Source: DASQEH01 sp038237745 (GTDB lineage: Bacteria > Actinomycetota > Actinomycetes > Propionibacteriales > Nocardioidaceae). From it: DNA of 64,000 nucleotides. A program made the position numbers and the translations under genes. The stretch is taken from NCBI GenBank assembly GCA_038237745.1, contig JBBRYJ010000001.1, positions 561,051 through 625,050 on the forward strand, in the 5' to 3' direction. The notes below the pieces were generated by a model, which saw only the letters and a program-made list of their open reading frames with translations, searched no databases and was not told the origin of the DNA. Shown here piece after piece: positions 53,135 through 59,901 of the stretch (position 1 is its first letter; each line of letters opens with the position of its first letter).

Positions 53135-53596
53135 TCAGGAGACCTCCACCACCATCTCGACCTCGACGGGGGCGTCGAGCGGCAGCACCTGCACTCCGAC
53201 AGCTGAACGCGCGTGCTGTCCGGCGTCGCCGAAGACGTCACCGATCAGCTGGCTCGCGCCGTTCGCGACGCCGGGTTGTCCCGTGAAGTCCTCAGCGCTC
53301 GCGACGAAGGCGACGACCTTCACGACCCTGACGACGCGCGAGAGGTCGCCGACCAGCGACTTCACGGCGGCGATGCCGTTCAAGGCACACTGCTGGGCGC
53401 ACTCGGTGGCGTCCTCGGCGCTGACCTCGGCTCCCACCTTGCCGGTCGTGATGAGGGCGCCCTCCCGCAGCGGAAGCTGCCCCGACGTGTACACGTAGTT
53501 GCCGGTCCTCACGGCAGGCACGTACGCGGCCACCGGCTTCGCCACCTCGGGGACCGACAAGCCGAGGTCGGCGAGCCGCCGCTCCGGCGTCGACAC
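53135..53596 (-). CDS. RidA/YjgF-family protein
   Basis: 153 residues. 'VAAYVPAVRTGNYVYTSGQLPLREG', 'ATECAQQCALNGIAAVKSLVGDLSRVVRVVKVVAFVASAEDFTGQPGVANGASQLIGDVFGDAGQHARSAVGVQVLPLDAPVEVEMVVEV' is full-length RidA of the longer YjgF-like branch (Rv3678c). The arginine that binds the substrate carboxylate (HARSAVGV) is present. RidA hydrolyses reactive enamine/imine intermediates. GTG 53596, 1 bp after the DUF4177 stop. Confidence 0.9.
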   Translation of the reverse strand: MSTPERRLADLGLSVPEVAKPVAAYVPAVRTGNYVYTSGQLPLREGALITTGKVGAEVSAEDATECAQQCALNGIAAVKSLVGDLSRVVRVVKVVAFVASAEDFTGQPGVANGASQLIGDVFGDAGQHARSAVGVQVLPLDAPVEVEMVVEVS

Positions 53597-53597
53597 G

Positions 53598-53756
53598 TCA
53601 GGCCTCCTTCGGGCGCTTGAAGTAGGCGACCAGGCTCTCCGGGTTCAGCCCCGGGATGACCTGGACGAGCTCCCAGCCGTCCTCGCCCATGTTGTCGAGG
53701 ATCTGCTTGGTCGCGTGCACGAGGAGAGGCACCGTGATGTATTCCCATGTCGTCAT
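53598..53756 (-). CDS. DUF4177-family small protein
   Basis: 52 residues from ATG 53756: MTTWEYITVPLLVHATKQ, then ILDNMGEDGWELVQVIPG and a short tail ending in YFKRPKEA. The 'WEY..V..LL....ILD..G.DGWELV' pattern is the DUF4177 fold. Function unknown; in actinobacteria the gene regularly precedes the RidA gene of this neighbourhood, as here. It heads the operon DUF4177-RidA-NUDIX-MBL-GNAT. Confidence 0.85.
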   Translation of the reverse strand: MTTWEYITVPLLVHATKQILDNMGEDGWELVQVIPGLNPESLVAYFKRPKEA

Positions 53757-53809
53757 CCCGCGACTCTAACGCCGCCCCGGACGGTGGCCCGGCCGGCAGC
53801 GCGCACCCA

Positions 53810-53851
53810 CCCTTCGAAAGGGCGAAGATTCCCCTTCGAAAGGGCGAAGAT
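53810..53851. repeat. Two-copy tandem repeat, 22-bp period
   Basis: cccttcgaaagggcgaagat occurs exactly at 53810-53829 and 53832-53851. Each copy contains a near-palindrome around TTCGAA. It lies between the divergent DUF4177 operon and the hydrolase gene, so it could be an operator. Confidence 0.85.
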
Positions 53852-53899
53852 GCCCCTCGGCGGCGAGATGCAGCCGGGCGCAGACGATAGCGTCGCTTC

Positions 53900-54688
53900 G
53901 TGGACCCGCGCGAGGTGCTGAGCCGACATGCCCCGGCGCCCGACGCTGTGCTGCGGTACGGCGAGCACGCCGACGCTGTGGTCGACGTCTTCCTGCCCCC
54001 GTGCCTGGCTCGCCCTGAGCAACCCAGGCAGTTGTTGGTGTTGATCCACGGCGGCTTCTGGCGGCAGGAGTACGACAGGGTGCAGATGCGCCCCTTGGCC
54101 GATGCACTTCGCCATCGCAGCTTCGTCGTCGCGGTACCGGAGTACCGACGTGTCGGCGGACTTGGCGGCTGGCCGGACACTGGGCAGGACGTGGACGATG
54201 CTCTCGCCCGCCTCCCAGCTGCTCTCGACGAAGTGGCTCCTGGCCACACAGACCCAGCGGCGCCGCTCGTACTGGCTGGCCACTCGGCCGGCGGACACCT
54301 CGCGCTGTGGGCCGGTCTCCGCGCCGACCCGCATCGGGTCCGGTCAATCGTCGCCCTCGCCCCCGTGGCAGATCTGCGGTACGCCGCTGCCGTGCGAATG
54401 GGGGACGGAGCAGTGCAGGACCTTCTCGGCGGTGGGCCCGACGAGTACCCGGACCGTTACGCCGAAGCCGACGTCGTCCCTCTGCTCCCGGGGAGACCGT
54501 CCGTGACCCTCATTCAGGGCACCAGCGACAAGCAGGTCACCGTCGACATGAACAGGGCGCTCGCTGCGCGCATCGACGGTGCCGAGTTCCGCTACGTCGA
54601 ATGCGCAGGGGTCGACCACTTCGCCCTGATCGACCCCCTCTCACCAGTGTTCGAGGAGGTCGTCCTTCCGGCACTGACCAACGGATGA
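53900..54688 (+). CDS. Alpha/beta hydrolase, kynurenine formamidase-like
   Basis: 262 residues. Oxyanion-hole motif 'LVLIHGGFWRQEYDR' (HGGFW, typical of the BD-FAE/arylformamidase-like branch), nucleophile elbow 'GHSAGGHLALWAG', acid near 'LIQGTSDKQV' and catalytic His in 'CAGVDHFALIDP'. Such enzymes hydrolyse formamides or short esters; no tryptophan pathway gene is adjacent. GTG 53900 used. The tandem repeat at 53810-53851 lies 48 bp upstream. Confidence 0.82.
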   Translation: MDPREVLSRHAPAPDAVLRYGEHADAVVDVFLPPCLARPEQPRQLLVLIHGGFWRQEYDRVQMRPLADALRHRSFVVAVPEYRRVGGLGGWPDTGQDVDDALARLPAALDEVAPGHTDPAAPLVLAGHSAGGHLALWAGLRADPHRVRSIVALAPVADLRYAAAVRMGDGAVQDLLGGGPDEYPDRYAEADVVPLLPGRPSVTLIQGTSDKQVTVDMNRALAARIDGAEFRYVECAGVDHFALIDPLSPVFEEVVLPALTNG

Positions 54689-54803
54689 GAGTCCTGCCCC
54701 CCCGGCTACGGTGTCGGCGCCAAGGTCGCGGCGACCGAGCCCGCCGGTACCGAGGGCGCAGGCACCACATGCGGCGTCCCTGGAGACCCGACCGACGCCC
54801 GCG

Positions 54804-55465
54804 TCACGTCGTCGATAAAGTCGGGGATATCCTCACCTTCGCGTTGAAGGCAGGCGTCGTCCAGATCCCCACCGCAGGGTCACCAGCGATCGCCTGCAGC
54901 TCATCGACTCCGAGAGGGGACCTGTCCGAGTGAGGCATAGTCGCGAGCGCGACCACGAACTGGTCGTGTCGGACGATACCCACGGCGAGCAGGCTCCCGT
55001 CGGAGGCGTCTCGGCGGACAGCCGCGTTGTTCCCGGGATTGACCCGGAGAACGGTTCGGACGGTCCCATCGGGCAGAGTCTCGTCGGTGCACGTGCTTCC
55101 CTCAGGCTGCGGCCGAGGGCAGAGACTTGCGCTGTCCAGGACCTGCGCCCGCGAGGACGCCACGACCTGCAGGTCCACCTTCACCCCACTGCGCATCCGG
55201 TACCCGACTTCGACCGTGGCCCGAAGCCCCCCAACCGAGCCGTCCGGCGACGTGTTCCCCCGGTCTGCGCTCCTACCCCAAGCAGCGAACCGAGGTCGCT
55301 CGTGTGTGACATCACCGCGGCAGCGAGGCCCCGCGGCGTTGCCTTCTCGAGCTCGACCACTCGACCGCTCCCGTCCGCTGGGTCGGCCCCTTTGGAGTCG
55401 AACAGGCTGCCCGGTCCGTCGAGAGCGGTCACGGCGCCGACGACGAGGGCGGACGCAGCAGCCAC
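54804..55465 (-). pseudogene. Membrane-anchored hypothetical protein with a frameshift
   Basis: The upstream part (55465 down to about 55257) gives a membrane anchor (AVVCVAAASALVVGAVTALDG) and 'GSGRVVELEKATPRGLAAAVMSHTSDLGSLLGVGAQTGG'. The downstream part in the -1 frame continues 'NTSPDGSVGGLRATVEVGYRMRSGVKVDLQVVASSRAQVLDS...TVRTVLRVNPGNNAAVRRDASDGSLLAVGIVRHDQFVVALATMP'. Joining them needs one more G in the minus-strand G5 run (plus-strand C5 at 55257-55261). A clean single indel in a homopolymer suggests a sequencing or recent mutation. No named family. The start codon is also unclear (GTG 55465). Confidence 0.6.
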
Positions 55466-55522
55466 GCAGACAACGGCCTGGAGACGGCGACGGATCTCAC
55501 GTCCGGCGGCGACACTGCCGAG

Positions 55523-56152
55523 TCACGCTTCGAGGTAAGGCTCGGTCTTGGCGCGCGCCTCGTCCAGAGTGACACCAGTGGCCAGCTCGCGAAGTACCAG
55601 GCCTTCGTCGGTTACGTCGATGACAGCTAGATCTGTGATGATCCGCTGCACCACGCCGAGGCCCGTCAGGGGCAGCGAGCACTCGTCCACGATCTTGTAC
55701 GACCCGTCGCGGGCGACGTGCTCCATCAGCACGATGACCCGCTTGGCGCCGTGCACCAGGTCCATCGCACCGCCCATTCCCTTGACCATCTTGCCGGGGA
55801 TCATCCAGTTGGCGATGTCACCGGAGGCTGACACCTGCATCGCGCCCAGGATCGCGGCGTCGACCTTTCCGCCGCGGATCATCCCGAACGACATGGCGGA
55901 GTCGAAGAACGCCGCACCAGGGCGCAACGTGACGGTCTCCTTGCCGGCGTTGATCAGGTCTGCGTCCTCGTCACCTTCGTAGGGATACGCGCCCACGCCG
56001 AGGATTCCGTTCTCCGACTGCAGCACGATCTCGACGTCGTCGGGTACGTAGTTCGGTACGAGGGTGGGCAGGCCGATGCCGAGGTTCACGTAGGCGCCGT
56101 CCTCCAGCTCTGCCGCGGCCCTCGCTGCCATCTGCTCACGCGACCAGGCCAT
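55523..56152 (-). CDS. scoB: 3-oxoacid CoA-transferase subunit B
   Basis: 209 residues. 'MAARAAAELEDGAYVNLGIGLPTLVPNYVPDDVEIVLQSENGILGVGAYP' has the catalytic glutamate (SENGILG) of the beta subunit, and 'GKVDAAILGAMQVSASGDIANWMIPGKMVKGMGGAMDLVHGAKRVIV' is typical. With subunit A it moves CoA from succinyl-CoA to acetoacetate, opening ketone bodies for oxidation; BdhA at 3.7 kb would supply acetoacetate. ATG overlaps the scoA stop (TGATG). Confidence 0.93.
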   Translation of the reverse strand: MAWSREQMAARAAAELEDGAYVNLGIGLPTLVPNYVPDDVEIVLQSENGILGVGAYPYEGDEDADLINAGKETVTLRPGAAFFDSAMSFGMIRGGKVDAAILGAMQVSASGDIANWMIPGKMVKGMGGAMDLVHGAKRVIVLMEHVARDGSYKIVDECSLPLTGLGVVQRIITDLAVIDVTDEGLVLRELATGVTLDEARAKTEPYLEA

Positions 56153-56934
56153 CAGCTCTGCCCCGCTCGCGGACGGACCGTACGCTTCTCGATCCGCTTG
56201 GTCGCCGCCTGCTCCGCCGTGAGCGGGAGCACCCGGTGGACATAGACACCAGGGAGGTGTATGTCGTTCGGCGCAAGCTCTCCCGGCTCCACGAGCTCCT
56301 CCACTTCGGCGACCGTGATCCGCCCCGCCATGGCGCAGAGCGGGTTGAAATTGCGTGCGGAGTCCCTGAACACCAGGTTGCCGTGACGGTCGCCCCGCCA
56401 CGCCCGGATCAGCCCGAAGTCGCAGACGATGGCCTGCTCCATCACGAACGCTCGCGGGCCTTCGGCGGTCTCGAACTCCCTTACCTCCTTGGGACTGCTC
56501 GCCACCTCGACGTTGCCGGCGTCGTCGTGACGCCACGGCAGGCCGCCGTCTGCCACCTGGGTGCCGACCCCGGTGGCGGTGAAGAACGCCGGAATCCCCG
56601 CGCCGCCTGCGCGCAGCCGCTCCGCGAGCGTGCCCTGCGGCGTTAGCTCGACCTCCAGCTCGCCGTGAAGGTACTGCCGCTCGAACTCCTTGTTCTCACC
56701 CACGTACGACGACGTCATGCGTCGTATCCGCTTGTCGCGCAACAGAAGTCCAAGTCCCCAGTCGTCGACGCCGCAGTTGTTGGAGACGGCCTCGAGGTCG
56801 GTGACGCCTGCGTCGAGTAGGGCCTGGATCAGCACGCTCGGCACTCCGCAGAGACCGAAGCCCCCTACCGCAAGCGACGAGCCGGTCGCCACGTCTGCCA
56901 CCGCGTCCGCGGCACTGCGGACCACCTTGTCCAT
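56152..56934 (-). CDS. scoA: 3-oxoacid CoA-transferase subunit A
   Basis: 260 residues. 'SSLAVGGFGLCGVPSVLIQALLDAGVTDLEAVSNNCGVDDWGLGLLL' carries the CoA-transferase family I signature (GGFGLCGxP), followed by 'MTSSYVGENKEFERQYLHGELEVELTPQGTLAERLRAGGAGIPAFFTATGVGT' and a C-terminal 'AMAGRITVAEVEELVEPGELAPNDIHLPGVYV'. ATG 56934 with AGGGGAG upstream. Two-gene operon with scoB. Confidence 0.93.
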   Translation of the reverse strand: MDKVVRSAADAVADVATGSSLAVGGFGLCGVPSVLIQALLDAGVTDLEAVSNNCGVDDWGLGLLLRDKRIRRMTSSYVGENKEFERQYLHGELEVELTPQGTLAERLRAGGAGIPAFFTATGVGTQVADGGLPWRHDDAGNVEVASSPKEVREFETAEGPRAFVMEQAIVCDFGLIRAWRGDRHGNLVFRDSARNFNPLCAMAGRITVAEVEELVEPGELAPNDIHLPGVYVHRVLPLTAEQAATKRIEKRTVRPRAGQS

Positions 56935-57146
56935 CGACTGCTCCCCTGGCCGAGTCACGGTCGTAGGTCCGAGAGGTACGCCGCCGTGGCGCGTCAGGCT
57001 CGGATCCTTCGAGGGACGTTGCCCCGGTGCAACCTACTCCATGGGACGCCGGTCATACCAAGGTTCCCCACGTACGCTGACTCGGTGACCACGTACACCA
57101 TGCTCGCGCATCGGCGAGGTATCGGTGCGCCGGAGGGGTACACCAG

Positions 57147-58136
57147 ATGAGCGATTCAGCGAGCGATCAACAGGGCGTCCGGCTGCACATCGTCACCGGA
57201 AAGGGCGGCACCGGCAAGACGACGGTGTCGGCGGCGATGGCTCTGGCTCTCGCCTACGGAGGCAAACGTGTGCTGCTGTGTGAGGTCGAGGGTCGACAAG
57301 GCATCGCATCGCTCTTCGACGTCGCCCCACTGCCCTACGAGGAGCGGCGGGTCGCTGTCGGCTCGGACGGAGGGGAGGTGCTGGCGCTCGCCATCGACGT
57401 CGAGGCGGCCCTGTTGGAGTACCTCGACATGTTCTACCGGCTCGGGCGAGCAGGAAAGGCACTCGACAGGTTCGGAGTCATCGACTTCGCCACCACGGTC
57501 GCGCCGGGCGTAAGGGACGTACTTCTCACCGGAAAGGTCTTCGAAGCTACGAGGCGTCTCGACGACGGGGTGCCGACGTACGACGCCGTGGTCCTGGACG
57601 CTCCTCCCACGGGAAGGATCGGCCACTTTCTCAACGTGAACACGGAGGTCGCCGGCATCGCCAAGGTAGGGCCTATCAAGAGCCAGGCGAGCTCCATCAT
57701 GCGGCTGCTCGAGTCCGACCGTACCCGGGTGCATATCTGCTCCACCCTGGAGGAGATGCCGGTGCAGGAGACACTCGACGCGATCTCGCAGCTGGGCGAG
57801 ATCGGGCTGACCGTCGGAACGGTGATCGTCAACATGGCAAGGCCCTCGGAGCTGTCGGCAGAGGACCTCGCCGCCGTGACGAACGACGAGCTCGACGTCG
57901 CCTTGGTCGCGGCTGGCCTCAAAGAGGCGGGCATCAACGCAGACGAGGCCGCCGTAGCAGGCCTTGTCCTCGTCGGTCGCCAGCATGCCGAGCGGGTCGG
58001 GCTCGAGGCCGAGCAGCGCTCGCTTCTCGAGGCGTCTGCGCGAGCGGTGGTCTCGTTGTCGTACATCGCAGAGGGTATCGACCTGGGCGGTCTCTACGAC
58101 CTGGCCGAGGATTTACGCGAGAGCGGGGAGTTCTGA
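57147..58136 (+). CDS. ArsA/GET3-family ATPase 1 (Rv3679-like)
   Basis: 329 residues. 'HIVTGKGGTGKTTVSAAMALALAYGGKRVLLCEVEGRQGIASLFD' has the deviant P-loop GKGGTGKTT; 'YDAVVLDAPPTGRIGHFLNV' is the switch II region. Compared with arsenite pumps it lacks the arsenite-binding cysteines and any membrane partner. In M. tuberculosis Rv3679-Rv3680 form a complex tied to nitrite and reactive-carbonyl tolerance. ATG with GGAGGGG upstream; gene 2 follows after 1 bp. Confidence 0.9.
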   Translation: MSDSASDQQGVRLHIVTGKGGTGKTTVSAAMALALAYGGKRVLLCEVEGRQGIASLFDVAPLPYEERRVAVGSDGGEVLALAIDVEAALLEYLDMFYRLGRAGKALDRFGVIDFATTVAPGVRDVLLTGKVFEATRRLDDGVPTYDAVVLDAPPTGRIGHFLNVNTEVAGIAKVGPIKSQASSIMRLLESDRTRVHICSTLEEMPVQETLDAISQLGEIGLTVGTVIVNMARPSELSAEDLAAVTNDELDVALVAAGLKEAGINADEAAVAGLVLVGRQHAERVGLEAEQRSLLEASARAVVSLSYIAEGIDLGGLYDLAEDLRESGEF

Positions 58137-58137
58137 G

Positions 58138-59349
58138 GTGGCCCGGAAGGTACAGACCGCGCGCGGGGCTCGTGGCCATGCGCGGCGCGGCGCAGGACCC
58201 CGAGTAGGCCCGTTGGCCGGTCGGCTCTCCGACGTCCCGCGGCTCGATCCTGACGCCATGCTCGGTGATCTCGGCGTGCGAATCATCGTCTGCTGCGGGT
58301 CTGGCGGTGTCGGGAAGACGACGACGTCCGCTGCCCTTGCGTTGCGGGCGGCGGAGCAGGGACGCAAGGTCGTCGTCCTGACGATCGACCCCGCACGACG
58401 TCTCGCACAGTCGATGGGGCTGACGGAGCTCGACAATCTCCCGAGGAGAGTCGCAGGCGTCGATCACAGCCGCGGAGGAACTCTCGACGCCATGATGCTC
58501 GACATGAAACGTACGTTCGACGAGATCGTCGAGTCGCATGCGGACCCGGTGAAGTCAGGCCAAATTCTGGGCAACCCCTTCTACCAGGCGCTCTCGAGCT
58601 CGTTCGCCGGTACGCAGGAGTACATGGCCATGGAGAAGCTCGGCCAGCTGCACGCTGAAGCCCTGAGGAGCGGCCGATGGGACCTCATCATCGTCGACAC
58701 GCCTCCATCGCGTTCGGCGCTCGACTTCCTCGATGCGCCCGACCGGCTGGCGTCGTTCCTCGATGGCCGGCTGATACGCCTGCTCCTCGCTCCGGCCAAG
58801 GGCCCAATCAGACTGTTCTCTGCGGGGATGACTGTGGTGACGAACACCGTCGCGAAGGTTCTTGGCGGACAGATGCTCCGCGACCTCCAGACCTTCGTCG
58901 CTGCCATCGACACGCTGTTCGGTGGGTTCCGCGCGAGGGCGGACAAGACCTACCAGGTTCTCAAGGACTCGCAGACGGCTTTCCTGGTGGTCGCTTCCCC
59001 CGACTCCGACGCTCTGCGAGAGGCGGCGTTCTTCGTAGAGAGGTTGGCGGCCGACGGTATGCCGTTGGCGGGGTTGCTCCTGAACCGCGTCGCGACAAGT
59101 GCCGCGTCGAGCATTTCGGCAAAGGCTGCCCTCGCGGGGGCGGAGAAGCTCGACGCCGACAACGTTCTCACGTCGGCACTCCTGCGGCTACACGCCGAGC
59201 GACTTGCCCGTGTCAGCAGAGAACGAGCCCTGCGACGCCGATTTGCCGCGGCCCACCCAGCGGTGCCCACAGCCACCGTGGCTGCCCTGGCCACCGACGT
59301 ACACGACCTCGGGTCGCTGCGCGAGATCGGAGAGCTGATGGCGGCGTGA
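58138..59349 (+). CDS. ArsA/GET3-family ATPase 2 (Rv3680-like)
   Basis: 403 residues. After a basic N-terminal extension of about 45 residues comes 'IIVCCGSGGVGKTTTSAALALRAAEQGRKVVVLTIDPARRLAQSMGL' (deviant Walker A; DPARRL switch I) and 'WDLIIVDTPPSRSALDFLDAPDRLASFLDGR'. Longer than its partner and with a helical insert (FAGTQEYMAMEKLGQLH). The two subunits likely work as a heterodimer. GTG 58138 is 1 bp after the first gene's stop; no whiB4-like operon link, since whiB4 converges on it. Confidence 0.9.
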   Translation: MARKVQTARGARGHARRGAGPRVGPLAGRLSDVPRLDPDAMLGDLGVRIIVCCGSGGVGKTTTSAALALRAAEQGRKVVVLTIDPARRLAQSMGLTELDNLPRRVAGVDHSRGGTLDAMMLDMKRTFDEIVESHADPVKSGQILGNPFYQALSSSFAGTQEYMAMEKLGQLHAEALRSGRWDLIIVDTPPSRSALDFLDAPDRLASFLDGRLIRLLLAPAKGPIRLFSAGMTVVTNTVAKVLGGQMLRDLQTFVAAIDTLFGGFRARADKTYQVLKDSQTAFLVVASPDSDALREAAFFVERLAADGMPLAGLLLNRVATSAASSISAKAALAGAEKLDADNVLTSALLRLHAERLARVSRERALRRRFAAAHPAVPTATVAALATDVHDLGSLREIGELMAA

Positions 59350-59351
59350 GG

Positions 59352-59657
59352 TCAGCCGGCCTCTGCCTGGGTCATCACGGCCACGCCGTGCTCCTCGCGC
59401 GCGGCCTGCAGCAGGTTCCTCCATGACGTGACGTTGGGCCGACGGCGCAGCAGTGCACGGCGCTCACGCTCCGTCATACCGCCCCACACACCCCACTCGA
59501 CCTTGTTGTCGAGGGCTTCGCTGAGACACTCCGTACGCACCGGACACTGCCCGCAGATCTGTTTGGCCCGGTTCTGTGCTGCCCCTTTGACGAAGAGGTC
59601 GTCCGGACGGTTCTGTCGACACAAGGCCGAGTCCGCCCACTGCTCATTCCAAATCAT
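59352..59657 (-). CDS. whiB4: WhiB-family iron-sulfur transcription factor (WhiB4-like)
   Basis: 101 residues. Cysteines 13, 35, 38 and 44 (ALCRQ...QICGQCPVRTEC) ligate the [4Fe-4S] cluster; 'EWGVWGGMTERERRALLRRR' is the conserved turn plus basic DNA-contact tail. WhiB4 responds to oxygen and redox stress. Position between the ArsA pair and ponA2 matches Rv3681c. ATG 59657 chosen because the longer frame adds a non-conserved extension; its ribosome site is weak. Confidence 0.92.
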   Translation of the reverse strand: MIWNEQWADSALCRQNRPDDLFVKGAAQNRAKQICGQCPVRTECLSEALDNKVEWGVWGGMTERERRALLRRRPNVTSWRNLLQAAREEHGVAVMTQAEAG

Positions 59658-59778
59658 GTGTGTGAATCCCAACCGAGAGAAGAGCGTCAACGGTAGTGTC
59701 CGAGAACCTGGCCCTTTTGGTATCTCCACTCTAAACCCGTGCCAGGACAATAGACAGGGCCGAACGCTTCGAAGGCTC

Positions 59779-59810
59779 TAGTCCAACTGGACTATGACAA
59801 GATAGTCATA
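59779..59810. promoter_or_regulatory. Two adjoining palindromes in the whiB4-ponA2 divergent region
   Basis: TAGTCCAACTGGACTA at 59779-59794 has perfect 7-bp arms; TATGACAAGATAGTCATA at 59793-59810 has perfect 6-bp arms with a 6-bp spacer. They share two bases and lie 92-123 bp before the ponA2 ATG and 122-153 bp before whiB4. Likely operator(s) or promoter elements; the regulator is unknown. Confidence 0.55.
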
Positions 59811-59901
59811 CACCGCTTATCAGGGCATCGGCGGTCGTGGCACTCCACAGGTGGACGTCGGCTCGGCGACGAGGCAACTTCAGTCCCGTACCCTGTGTTT
59901 C

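Noticed and set aside
57147..59349. Arsenic resistance operon
   Set aside because: ArsA-like ATPases are present, but there is no ArsB/Acr3, ArsR or ArsC, and the arsenite-binding cysteines are missing.
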